Below are positions 40,798-50,102 of a DNA stretch of 64,000 nucleotides, piece after piece. This DNA comes from Mesostigma viride (lineage: Eukaryota; Streptophyta; Mesostigmatophyceae; Mesostigmatales; Mesostigmataceae), in contig RPFO01000264.1 in NCBI GenBank assembly GCA_009746045.1, positions 122,001 through 186,000 of the forward strand, in the 5' to 3' direction. The notes under the pieces were generated by a model. The model was not told the DNA's origin. It saw only the letters and a list, made by a program, of their open reading frames with translations, and did no database searches. The position numbers were made by a program, and so were the translations under genes. Each line of letters opens with the position of its first letter. Within the stretch, counting starts at the first letter, position 1.

Positions 40798-42148
40798 CTG
40801 CTGCCCCGACTGGCCCCTGCCCCAGCAGGCTTGGCCTTCCTGTCAGGACACTCACGACGCCAGTGACCTTCCTTGCCACACACAAAGCATGCTCCACCCT
40901 TCTTCCCAGACCCAGCCCCACCCTTGCCAGGCTTCCCTGGCCTCCCTGAGACTGTCCACCCTGCTTGCCCTGGTTGCCTTGAGCTTGGCCCTTGCCTTGC
41001 CCTTGGCCACCCTTACCCTGCTGACCACCAGCTTGCTGGCTCCCAACCCCTCCTTGGGAACCTGCACCCTTGCCACCCTGAGCCCCCTGCCTCTGGCGCC
41101 TGAAGCGCTTACGCTTGTTGGGCCTTGCCCCATCACGGGCTGGGTACCCGGGGACATCACCTTGGCCCTGCACAGCGGAGGTGGCATTGCTGCCATGGGA
41201 CTGGATAGCTTTGCAGGCAGGATCTGGCTTCCTTATGCTGAGGATTACAAGCTCCAGAGCACGCAAGGAGCCATCAGTCTGGTTAAGAAACATGCGGGCA
41301 CTGTTCCTCCCATCCACACTCAAACCCATACGGTCCAGGAAATAGTCTGCCAAGGCCCTATCTGTGACCAGGAAGCCATACTTGGCCCCCTTGTCCCTGA
41401 TACGGTTGAGCCTAGCCCATTCCTCTGCCACAGGACCCACTATCTCAAAGGTGTCATACTGATGTTTATAGTAGTTGGTGAGGTTGAGAACCTTGTCAGA
41501 GAACTCCTCCCTCAACCCATCCAGGAACTGTGCCCAGGTTAGCTTATCCTTGACACCAGTCCTAGCCTTTTCCCTGACACGCTCTGACGAGTCCCTGTTG
41601 CACGTGGACGAGTGAAACACTTGCACTAGGTTGACAGTGGGGTCCACGGAGAGCACAACCAGCTCCATGTCCTCTAGCCACTTGTCTAGAGCTTCCTGTG
41701 CTAGTGGTGGGTTAAGAGGCTTTTGTCCATTCATAAGCGTGACTGCACTCATGTGAGGTCTCGACCCTGGCAGCGCTTTCACCGGCTCCACCACAGTGGG
41801 TGTCACAGCAACAACGCCACTTGGGCCAGCAAGCACAGGGGAGAGCACATCCACGTGAGGCCTCTTACCATTGCCGTCAGCGGAGGTGTCCCTCTTACGC
41901 TTCTCCACGGCAGGTTGCCCATTCGCCACCGTTATTGCATCAGATGCTCCTAGCGCCCGCGCCTTGCGCGCCTCCTCCACCGAGTCTTCGTGCCGTCTCT
42001 TGCTGCCTGGTCTCTTTCCCCCATCGCCCTCGCTGGCTGGGATCGCCTCCCCCACCAGCTGCTCCTTGTCTTGCCGAGGCTCCTGGCTCGCCCCAGCCGG
42101 TGCCTCCATCTCGCCCTTGTCGCCGTCTCCCGGTTTGCCACGAGGCAT
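40798..42148 (-). CDS. gag: Family A gag with CCHC knuckle, frameshifted near its end
   Basis: Starts MPRGKPGDGDKGE. A charged N-terminal region with KRRHEDS and EKRKRD is followed by the capsid-like part (LDKWLEDMELV, DPTVNLVQVFHSS, LTWAQFLDGL, YFLDRMGLSVDGRNSAR). Next is an Arg-rich block KRKRFRRQRQ and a long Gly/Gln repeat region. The knuckle CFVCGKEGHWRREC lies at about 40890-40850 in the next frame; the shift is near 40930. It matches A2 gag along its length. Confidence 0.85.
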
Positions 42149-42169
42149 TATATACAGTGGGATGACAAA

Positions 42170-43348
42170 TCAAAACAGGCGACAGACAAGGAAAACAGGC
42201 TCAAGCGCTGGTGCTGCCGGAAGAAGCCGCTGGATGCTCTCAGCTATGGCCTCCTCCTCACGCTCCTGCGCTGTGCGTGCCACCGGTGTCCCCACGCGTG
42301 GAACTGAGCGGACCTCCTCCGCGTTGTAAGGACCGAGCACACGGCTCACCGGCCTCCCGGCTGCTGTCTGCTCTACCGGCAGTCTAGGCGCACTGCCACG
42401 GCGATACCACTGAAGATTCCTGACCCACCGACTACCACCACCTCGCCGGTCGTTCCGCGAGCCCCGACCAATCTCCCCAAAATCGTGTTCCGGCTCAAAG
42501 GGGATGTTTAACTCTGCCCTGCGCCTGGCCGAGTATCCCTCGTTTGTGCCGTCACCCTCGTCAATCTGTTGTGACGAGCGGGCTATGATTCCCGTTGGCC
42601 GGTCCACGAACTGATCGTGGAACTCCTCGTCGGAGACGTCTCGACCGGTGATGACTGTCACCGTCGGCCCAGTCGCCCCTGGCCTGCTCTGCAACCTCGG
42701 AGTGTCCAAGGTCGACCAAATCCCCGGCGGCCGCGTAGTGATCACCCAGTGATCGGCGTGACCACGCGCCTCTTGGATCAGAATGTTGACCAGGTGCTCA
42801 CACGTTTGAGCCACCACCTCGGCCGAATCCCACGGGCTATCGGCCTCGCGCGTCTGCGCGTCCCGTATGATATGTGACGCGTCGGTCCCCTCCCCCAGCG
42901 AGCTTGTCGCCACCCAGTGATTATACAATCTGGTTCCACCTAAACAGATGGCCACCAGTTGGCCCAGCGTTTCACGCGCTAAGTCCAGCGCCTGGATGGT
43001 TACGTGCCCGCCCTGGTACGCAACTTCTAAACTGTAGATCAACGAAGCAATTTCGTCGCGAATGGCGACGAGGCGCTCCGTGCAGACCCGTCCTGTTTCC
43101 CCTGGCGACGTCGTCGCCCTAATCCTCATCACCACAGGGTCGTTTGCCGACGGCCCTGCTGCGTTACCGAACACAGCGACCCAACCTCCTTCCGCAAGGC
43201 CCCTTGCAACGTGGGCCGCTTGCACAAATGTAGAAGCGTTGGACGGGTGATTATAGGGGAAGAATGCGTCTTCGCGCGCCGGCAACTCTGGAGCTGCTTC
43301 GCGCCTGGGAGATGACTCAGGTAGAGTAACCCGAGCCTCGGCCGACAT
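42170..43348 (-). CDS. Family A upstream ORF (392 aa), unknown function
   Basis: An intact ORF between the primer site and gag, ending 21 bp before the gag ATG. I recognise no known domain. The core, about residues 30-190, is conserved in the A2 copy at 32214-33288 (FVQAA, SPGETGRV, VAYQGGH, LDLARE, RLYNH, LGEG). The C-terminal third is Arg/Gly-rich (DRRGGGSRWVRNLQWYRRG) and could bind nucleic acid, which is inference. The start MSAEARVTL is 33 bp after the LTR; A2 has an ATG at the matching place. A packaging, regulatory or envelope-like role cannot be chosen from sequence; there is no signal peptide or membrane segment. Confidence 0.75.
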   Translation of the reverse strand: MSAEARVTLPESSPRREAAPELPAREDAFFPYNHPSNASTFVQAAHVARGLAEGGWVAVFGNAAGPSANDPVVMRIRATTSPGETGRVCTERLVAIRDEIASLIYSLEVAYQGGHVTIQALDLARETLGQLVAICLGGTRLYNHWVATSSLGEGTDASHIIRDAQTREADSPWDSAEVVAQTCEHLVNILIQEARGHADHWVITTRPPGIWSTLDTPRLQSRPGATGPTVTVITGRDVSDEEFHDQFVDRPTGIIARSSQQIDEGDGTNEGYSARRRAELNIPFEPEHDFGEIGRGSRNDRRGGGSRWVRNLQWYRRGSAPRLPVEQTAAGRPVSRVLGPYNAEEVRSVPRVGTPVARTAQEREEEAIAESIQRLLPAAPALEPVFLVCRLF

Positions 43349-43370
43349 GAAACCTTTGCAAACAGAAATG

Positions 43371-43380
43371 CAATAGTACG
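43371..43380 (-). promoter_or_regulatory. Primer-site position of family A (CGTACTATTG)
   Basis: Directly after the 5' LTR on the minus strand. It does not begin with TGG. All ten bases are complementary to the 3' loop sequence at 36526-36535 and to 14373-14382 in A1. Confidence 0.55.
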
Positions 43381-43886
43381 AGTTAGCGAGCAGCCAGAAC
43401 TGTGAGTTCCTGGTCTCTCACGCCACACAACGGGATGAGCCAAAGTTGCAAGGCAGCAACCTTTTAACCCGTGCACCAAGCCACGACCACGGTGAGCGGT
43501 TCCACGTCCAATGTGGGAGCCTCGGTTCGTGCTTGCCAAGATAGCTGGTCATCCCCCATGACCAAGCTATATCCTTTGCGTTGTTCCTCGTTCCCATCGG
43601 CGTGACGAGGCACGTGCAGGCAGGCAAGCAAATCCTCAACGTCCACTGGCATCAGTGCAGAGCCAGGACGAACTGGATTTGCCTAGACTCTGCAACCTAG
43701 GAAGTACAGGACCTGTCACAAGCCTGCAAGGCTTAGTATCCTTGCAGACCTGTGCCAGTTCCTGTAGTCCACCGGTCACAGGCTGCTGCTCCTCTGGTCT
43801 ACGTGGACCACAGTCACGTGATAGTCAGGCTAAGCCTGTGCAGGCACGGCCTGCCACGTGTCCTGTCCACTATACCAGAGGACTGT

Positions 43887-45676
43887 TGTCTATCTACCTG
43901 GAAAAAGGCCTCAATTGAGGCCTTTTTATAAATTGGGTGTTGCATGTAATTACAATGAGCCAACAAACTTTATTCCAAATATGAGTGAAGGCCATGCATT
44001 ATTATGATTGTTTCGGGGTTCCCAGCACTTAACATCAGTCATATAGCCCTAATACATATTTAATTATGATTTAATAAAACAGGTTGTCGCTGCGACGGCA
44101 CCATCAACACAACATGACCATAGATACAAGCGACCAAAAGGCGTCAGTACTCAGTTCCATCTGCATGTAACGTGTCTTTTGGACCTTACGAGGTTCCCCC
44201 ACGACATGGTAAGCATGGCATGACATGGCATGCTCCCCAAGGGACCCCTCACACACACTTGCACGGCCGGGGCTGTCGCGCAGCACTGCAGGCAGCAATA
44301 GCCTGCCATGGGTATTGCACGTAACCATGAGGAATCCAAAGCCTCTATTACAAACACGCACAAGGATCATGCATTATAATGATAGGTGTGACCTTCCAAG
44401 CGCGTAGCTTCACTCACATAGCCCCAATATCTAGGTTGTTACGGTATATTATGACAGGGGTTTGCTGCCGCGGCAGCAGATGAACAGCACATGGCAAGAT
44501 ATACAAGCATAACTGGACAACATTTGCACAGCCTACTAGACCTCTTAGCTTGATTTCGGGCTTTGCAAGGGTTGCCTGAGACATGGCCAGCATGGCAGGA
44601 ACTGCCATGCTTCTTATGGAAAGCAAACACGTCTATAAGGCGGGGGCCAGCCGCAGAGCACTGCACGAAGTACTGTAACCTGCCTTACGTCACATCGGCA
44701 CTAGGCGCCGATAGGCAGCTAAAAACTGACGATATCACAAGCAAATCGATGCCATTACCTTACTACCACCAGGACGCACTTACCTTTCACACCCCTCACA
44801 CCCGGGATCACTAGGCACGCATATGCGCTGGCGCTGAACGTGGCTGCATTAGAAAAGCTGTTCAAGCTCGGCGTTTTCAAGTTGTCCGGAAGCGATGCAG
44901 CCCGCAAATCTGGCCGGACAGACGCTCCATGCGTCGTCCATTGACGTATGAAAGCGGCTGCAGCGGCCTCACCAGCGCTGTTCGCATAATGGCGCTCCCA
45001 TAGCTGGGGGCGCGCGCGCGTTTATTGTCCGCATCCCAGTTTTTCCTAGCTAAAAACACCCCTTCCTCTACCTACGGATCCACGCCAAAAGGCTCGAAAA
45101 TAGCCAGTGCCCCTTTAGTCACGGCTGCCCCAACATCCCCCCCCGCCGTTCCGCTAGTCTCTTCCCAGCATATCGAAGCACCGGCCTGCTGGCAGGCGCA
45201 CTATCAACGCCAATTACGCCCCAGCTAAATTTCACTAACCTGGCATTCAGCACACAAATAACGACCCCACGAATTTAGAAATTGACTTTTGACCCATTTA
45301 GCGATCGGGCTAGCTTCACGGATAAATTATCTACCCAACGAGCTCCTTACTGGTCGAAATGATGCACGAACGTGGCCATACGGTCTATTTTACTCGAGGC
45401 CGCCATGGTCGTGCATTCGTGAAAATTCGTCGTCCGGTTGCACGAAAGTGGCCAAAATAGGTACTTTTCCACCTCACATATCTTTCAGTAACCGTCGACC
45501 CCTGTCGACCCCAACGGGTCAGGACGCTCAGCACATATACCAGATTCGCGCCACTGGGGCCGGACGACCCATAGGACCGGTCCTTCCCGCCAAAATTACC
45601 GTCCCCATGTGACCTTGGTGAAAAAGGCCTCAATTGAGCCAAAAGGCCTCAATTGAGGCCTCTGGGTAAATGGACA
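43887..45676. mobile_element. Non-autonomous DNA transposon, 1790 bp
   Basis: It interrupts the A LTR with the 4-bp duplication CTGT (43883-43886, 45677-45680). Its ends are inverted: TGTCTATCTACC at the left and, reverse-complemented, TGTCCATTTACC at the right. Subterminally both ends carry the palindrome AGGCCTCAATTGAGGCCT, once at the left and about twice at the right. No transposase is visible. The superfamily is uncertain. Confidence 0.75.
43988..44700. repeat. Degenerate tandem duplication (~375-bp units) inside the DNA transposon
   Basis: Unit 1 (about 43990-44365) and unit 2 (about 44366-44700) share landmarks in the same order: CATGCATTATNATGAT, CACATAGCCC/CATATAGCCC, a CTGCNGCGRC-type block, AGATACAAGC, a purine run, GACATGG...GCATGG, and GCAGAGCACTGCA/GCGCAGCACTGCA. 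Divergence is high, so the duplication is old. Confidence 0.6.
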
Positions 45677-45822
45677 CTGTACCCTAGTCGGCCACGGACG
45701 GCTAGGACTTCGGGACCTTATATCTTTCTTGTCCCTTGTCTGTTTCAGGCGGTCAGCACGGCGTTGGAAAGGTCTTTCCAAACTGCATCCACTTAGCATA
45801 TTGGTTGCCCAAAATGCTAACT

Positions 45823-46122
45823 GGTTGTGGCGCGACGCACACACGTGTACGCAAGTTACGTAGCTAGCAACTAGTCTAGTGGACGTTGTGCGTAGTAACG
45901 TTGCTCCAGGTCTAGAAGCCTCTAGAACCTGGACACGTGGCGGACAAGTGAGCGTAGTCCAGTTGTCCTAGGGATCTCGTGTGAGTGAGGTGTCCACGAC
46001 ATATAATGTGTGCCCACATATGGAGTGAATAATGACAAGGAACGCCCGATCCCTGGCGTTGCTGCAGCCATCATTCTCACACTGAGTCCCCAACGTCTCC
46101 GACGTACATCTATATATCTAAC
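45823..46122 (+). other. Unassigned 300 bp, possibly the 3' part of another LTR
   Basis: It contains a TATA-like ACATATAATG, an AATAATGACA tail region and ends TATATATCTAACT, the type of end seen for A-D LTRs. There is no second copy in the window and no ORF. It abuts the A 5' LTR at one side and a truncated A2 LTR at the other. Confidence 0.3.
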
Positions 46123-46665
46123 TACTGCCGACCGGCGGGCGAGGGCGGTGCACTCTCAGGGCATAGTGGACAGGACACGTGGCAGGCCGTGCCTGCACAG
46201 GCTTAGCCTGAACCCTCACGTGACCGGGACACAGTGTACTGAGGGCTCAACGGTCCTGTGGCTAGTAGAAGCCAGTAGCCAGCCAGCAGGTCTGCAAGGA
46301 TGTAAGTCCATGCAGGACTGTGGCAGGTCCTGTGCTGTCCTAGACACAGGATAGCCAGAGATTCCTGTATGCTGCCTGCAACAAGGATGCAGGGCAGCGA
46401 TACGAGGCTCTGGCAATGTAGCGTTGCCCAGCGTTGCTCATGACCGAGGAACAAGGATGGAACGAGGTTGCATATAGCTCGAGGCTCAACGAGGCAACGA
46501 GCATCTTCGCACACGAACCTTGGTCGTCACGACGAGTGGCGAGCCTATCGAGGGTCGTAGGCCTCAGTGGTGTGAGGATAAAGGTTGCTAGCCAGCAGCC
46601 TAGGGTCATTCCAGCCGGCAAGGACCAGGAGCTCACAAGCTCTGCTGATGAGTTGCTGCGCAAAT
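46123..46665 (+). repeat. LTR, family A2, lacking its first ~120 bp
   Basis: It starts at ACTGCCGACCGGCGGG and runs to the end TTGCTGCGCAAAT. It is nearly identical to the matching part of 61580-62236. Confidence 0.85.
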
Positions 46666-46715
46666 CGTACTATTGTGAGTTCCTGGTCATCCAGTTATCA
46701 CAGGCGCCCGTTCAT
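46666..46715 (-). other. Primer-site position fused to an inverted A2 3' segment
   Basis: After the LTR end the plus strand reads CGTACTATTG, as expected for the primer site. It then continues with the reverse complement of the A2 3' noncoding region (TGAGTTCCTGGTCATCCAG ... GGCGCCCGTTCAT), where A and A2 leaders have CATTTC/CTTCC. On the minus strand this is a 50-nt 3'-region segment ending CAATAGTACG, joined directly to LTR complement. A 13-bp filler (46716-46728) separates it from the next block. Confidence 0.75.
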
Positions 46716-46728
46716 CCACGCCGTTCAT

Positions 46729-46912
46729 CACGGCCTGCCACGTGTCCTGTCCACTATGCCCTGAGAGTGCACCGCCCTCGCCCGCCGGTCGGCAGTACTT
46801 CGGGACCTGATATCTTTCTAGTCCCTCGTCTGTTCTAGGCGGTTGACATGGCGTTCGAAAGGTCTCCTCAACCTGCATCCATCTAGCACATTGGTGCCCC
46901 AATATGCTAACT
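46729..46912 (-). repeat. Start of an A2 LTR in inverted orientation
   Basis: On the minus strand it begins AGTTAGCATATTGGGG after the purine tract and covers the first ~184 bp, stopping in CAGGCCGTG. It belongs to the minus-strand A2 3' end that continues at 46913-47108 and 55195-55505. Confidence 0.85.
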
Positions 46913-47108
46913 CCAACCCTTTCTTGTTTTGGAGCTTGGACCAGCCTGAGAACCTATCAGCCACTGTCCCCACAGCCTTCAGACATCTGATCCCTCCCAG
47001 AGACCAGACCTGCCTTTTCTTTTGGAACCTGAGGTGCCTCCAAATATTAGCTAGGCCTGCTCATTGGTTCAAAGGTTGCCCTCTGACCCACATGACATCC
47101 CAACCCTT
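46913..47108 (-). other. A2 3' noncoding region in inverted orientation, distal part
   Basis: It matches 61365-61579 on the opposite strand, including the purine tract AAACAAGAAAGGGTTGG. It is interrupted at 47108 by element C and resumes at 55195. Confidence 0.8.
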
Positions 47109-47806
47109 AGTTAACGCCAAGCGCATTGGCGTGATCCTGATTCGGCATATCTCTGCGATTCCAACGGCACCGGAACGAGTTCATTCCGACAAGTATCAAG
47201 AAAGTTATGGCGTTCCGACTTCCCGGTCGCGCGCGAGCGCGAGCCGGCTGTTCTTCTAAGTCGGACGTGAATATTTGCCGACGGCATATGGGGTCGACAG
47301 TAATTCCTGGGCTGACAGGAATTAGGTGCTGTACCTACGACGGTATTGGATTAATACGTCGTACGCAGGAAATAGGAACCTTAACCTGTGGTCTGTTGGT
47401 ACCGCAGGATTAGTCCTGGACTTCTAGGTGCAGATGCAATAATCACTGTGGTGACTGTACTCTGTGGTCACTGTGCCTGTATGGCAGACCTACTGTATAG
47501 GAACTGGGCGCTGTACAGGTAGTGAATACTGTACCGGGGTGTTATTACTGAGCATACCTCTTAGGTTGCTCAGGACTAGCAAGCACAGTGCACAAGTATA
47601 TAAACAATAGGCCAGTGCCATTTGGGCAGATCTCTTGCGAGCCCGCCTCACGTGTTGTGCCTTGACTTGGCAAGCGCGTGTACAAGCCTCAAGTGTGTGA
47701 GCGCTGTAACATTATCCAATTTTAACAAAGCTCCGTTTCCAACCATATTCACACATTGCTGCATTGCAACCATATCCTTCACATTGCGTTGCTAGGAACG
47801 TTAACT
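47109..47806 (+). repeat. 5' LTR of element C
   Basis: It starts AGTTAACG and ends CGTTAACT, an 8-bp perfect terminal inverted repeat. TATA-like AGTATATAAACA lies near 47597. Confidence 0.93.
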
Positions 47807-47816
47807 CAAATTACAA
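47807..47816 (+). promoter_or_regulatory. Primer-site position of family C (CAAATTACAA)
   Basis: Directly after the LTR. All ten bases are complementary to TTGTAATTTG at 54255-54264 in the 3' noncoding region of the same element. Confidence 0.55.
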
Positions 47817-47898
47817 CCAGTCTCAGCGGAACGGCCAGGAGGGTCGTTGCCGGTTGCGGTGTGCAGCGTTGACGACGAAGGAGCTCGTCCGGTGGTGA

Positions 47899-48809
47899 AT
47901 GGTGCAGGAAGAACAACGGCAGCAGGATTTCCGGTTTCGGCAGTCTGCTGGGGGTTCGATTTCGCCTGAATTGCGTCGTGTCGTTCGGGATCTATCTTTA
48001 TTGCTTGCAGATCGTCCGCCTGTTAATCGCAGCTTCGTGCAATTCGTCGACGACCAGGTCGAAGATTGGGAGCGAATTCTGCGGCACGTACAAACCATCG
48101 TCATTCCGGAGCACCGGAGCATCGACGACCTCGAGCAGGAGCTTCACGGTTTGGTCGGCATCCAGACGGTGATTACAGCAGTAGCTGAGCGAGTGCGGCG
48201 GAGTTGGCGCAAGGCGAGGCGAGGTTGCGGAGGCAGCTGGCGCAGGCGACACGAGTTTGTACCGACAGCAGCGGGTGCGGGTACCACGTACTTTCGCAGG
48301 CGTCATCGGCGACGAGGGTGTTGCAGCGGGACCAGTTAGGCGTGAACGACGCGGAGCGGAGCATACAGGCGGCTTGCAGAGGTCGGGGCGACAGCGGAAG
48401 CCATCACCGGAGGACAGCGCGCGGCAAGAGTCGGCAGGTTTCCGGAGCGAGCAAGGTTCCTTTTCAGGAACTGCCCCCCCCTTCGCGTTCGTGTGACGCG
48501 TTGGGAAGAGTTTGCACCTCTTGGTACGATAGTGACCTTGAGGTGGGAGCAGGGGGCGTCGCTGGGCTAGGCGACGAGGCACTTGGCGACCACGAGGTGC
48601 CAAGATACAATCCGCGGGGTGCCAACGACGGGTTGTCACCTGTCTACTATACCAACGGTGACGATTCAGTCATCGCGGGCCGACAGCGGGTCGACGACGG
48701 CGCAGCGGGTAGCAGGGTGCCAGAGCTGATTGTGGTGAGCGACAGCGACGACGACAGCGACAAGGAGAACCAGGACGCGCCTGGGGCCAGCCGTGGTGGT
48801 CTTGCCTGA
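47899..48809 (+). CDS. Family C upstream ORF (~300 aa), one frameshift, unknown function
   Basis: It starts MVQEEQRQQDFRFRQSAGG and is helical in the first part (LRRVVRDLSLLLADR, VDDQVEDWERILRHV). The frame shifts near 48190; the next frame continues helically (ELAQGEARLRRQLAQATR). It ends in an acidic Ser/Asp tail (VVSDSDDDSDKENQDAPG). It lies between primer site and gag like the B and A ORFs. The helical character resembles B, but I cannot claim homology by eye. Confidence 0.6.
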
Positions 48810-48911
48810 GTGGTAACACTTGGCACTTTCCTTTCTTGTTCAGTAGCTTATATTGCTTTAATTGCTGCTTGGCCACTTGGCTGGCTGTAGCAGATCTGAA
48901 CAGAGGCCATC

Positions 48912-50099
48912 ATGGATGAGGGAGCTATCAACCAACAAGCGGGCTTTATGGGCTTTGCGCGGCGCGGCGCTGGGCTGGATGGACGAGATGGACGCGATGG
49001 ACGCGGTGGACGCGATGGACGCGGGGACGGCCAGGCGCTGGGAGACCAGGCTGAGGTGCCAGATAATCAGAGCCAAGGATCGCAGGGCGGTCAGAACGCG
49101 CCAGCCGCAGATCAAGCGGCGCCTAAGCGACCGACCGTGGCTGAGGGGTACGCGGTGCTAGGCCAGTTTCAGTCCATCAAGGACAATTGGCAGCCCCGGG
49201 ATGCTGAGAGGATGTTAGAGGACATGAACTTGTACACGGAGATATACACCGGTGACAAGCTTCGCATCCTGGCGTCTAGTGCCTACATAAGGCAGTCGGC
49301 GAGGCGGCTGTTCAAGTTTGTTCGGGAGCGACACGCGGCGGGGGACACCTGGGCGGCGTTTATGACGCGACTCAGGGTGTTCCTGAGTGACAAGAGGACC
49401 ATAGATGGGTCCCACCTGAAGCAAGAATACCTGGACTACAAGCCCATCAAGGGGCAGCTAGTGGTCCACGCCTTTGAAGACTTCGTCAAGCTGAGGGAGG
49501 ACGCCATGGCCAAGGGCTTCTTCGTCGCAGATCGGATGGCCATGGGCGACTTTCTCAAGTCGCTGCAGCTGGATCCGGTCACCATGGATAATGTGACCAT
49601 CCACATGCGACAGGTCCATGGCTGGGCAGCCATGACGGACCAGTTGTATGAGTGTTTCAGCGGCAAGTACGTGGGTGGTAAGCGCCCTCGTCAGGGTGAT
49701 GAGGAGGCCACTGAACCCACGGTTAAGTCCATGAGGGGATCGGGCCACGGGGGCCCAGCGCCCTCGAGAGGGCCTGAGACCTCTTCAAGGGGTCGAGGAA
49801 GGTCCAGGAGGGGGCGTGACAGAAGGGCTGGACGGGGGACCCCGCCGAAGTCGGGACATCCACAGTCCCAGTTTGACTTCAAGAGGGTGGGTGGTCCTCC
49901 CAAGGCTGGGCCCAGCAGTGGGACCTCACGGGACATCAGTCAGGTGGAATGTTATTTCTGCCAGGGGAAGGGTCACTTCAGGAATGAGTGTCCCTCGTAC
50001 CTGAGGCAGGAAGGTCAGAGCAAGCCAGCTCAGGGTGGCAGCAAGGACAAGGCTGGTCCATCCCAGGATAAGGGCAAGGGCAAGGCTGCTGATCATTGA
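48912..50099 (+). CDS. gag: Family C gag with CCHC knuckle (395 aa)
   Basis: An intact frame. The N-terminal RDGRDGRDGRGGRDGRG is coded by a short minisatellite (48978-49030). The capsid-like part has FQSIKDNWQPRDAERMLEDM, AFEDFVKLREDAMAKGFF and ADRMAMGDFLKSL. A basic Arg/Gly region (RGRGRSRRGRDRRAGRG) precedes the knuckle CYFCQGKGHFRNEC at about 49949-49990. The frame ends CAT TGA CTT, then stays open to 50501. Confidence 0.9.
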   Translation: MDEGAINQQAGFMGFARRGAGLDGRDGRDGRGGRDGRGDGQALGDQAEVPDNQSQGSQGGQNAPAADQAAPKRPTVAEGYAVLGQFQSIKDNWQPRDAERMLEDMNLYTEIYTGDKLRILASSAYIRQSARRLFKFVRERHAAGDTWAAFMTRLRVFLSDKRTIDGSHLKQEYLDYKPIKGQLVVHAFEDFVKLREDAMAKGFFVADRMAMGDFLKSLQLDPVTMDNVTIHMRQVHGWAAMTDQLYECFSGKYVGGKRPRQGDEEATEPTVKSMRGSGHGGPAPSRGPETSSRGRGRSRRGRDRRAGRGTPPKSGHPQSQFDFKRVGGPPKAGPSSGTSRDISQVECYFCQGKGHFRNECPSYLRQEGQSKPAQGGSKDKAGPSQDKGKGKAADH

Positions 50100-50102
50100 C
50101 TT
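50097..50102 (+). promoter_or_regulatory. Probable gag-pol readthrough site (UGA CUU)
   Basis: The gag frame continues open for about 400 bp beyond this stop into the pol linker. A stem CCCTGG/CCAGGG lies about 25 nt downstream, as at some viral readthrough sites. Confidence 0.6.

Larger units (their letters stand above)
35881..45822 (-). mobile_element. Nearly complete minus-strand family A element
   Basis: In element order: 5' LTR (45822-43381, split by a DNA transposon), primer site, upstream ORF, gag, UGA, pol, 3' noncoding region, 3' LTR (36215-35881, lacking its last ~310 bp). It is the most informative A copy because its leader and gag survive. Pol differs from A1 by very few substitutions, so the two are recent relatives. 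Confidence 0.9.
43381..45822 (-). repeat. 5' LTR of the minus-strand A element, split by a 1.79-kb insertion
   Basis: The two parts, 43381-43886 and 45677-45822, join into a normal A LTR of about 648 bp. On the minus strand it starts AGTTAGCATTTTGGG at 45822 and ends GCTCGCTAACT at 43381. Confidence 0.88.

Noticed and set aside
44877..45642. Transposase in the 1.79-kb DNA transposon
   Set aside because: The open frames are all under 110 codons, unlike known transposases, and no DDE signature is visible.
6980..47816. Ordinary tRNA primer sites (TGG...)
   Set aside because: I looked right after each 5' LTR. None starts TGG, and the sequences differ between families.
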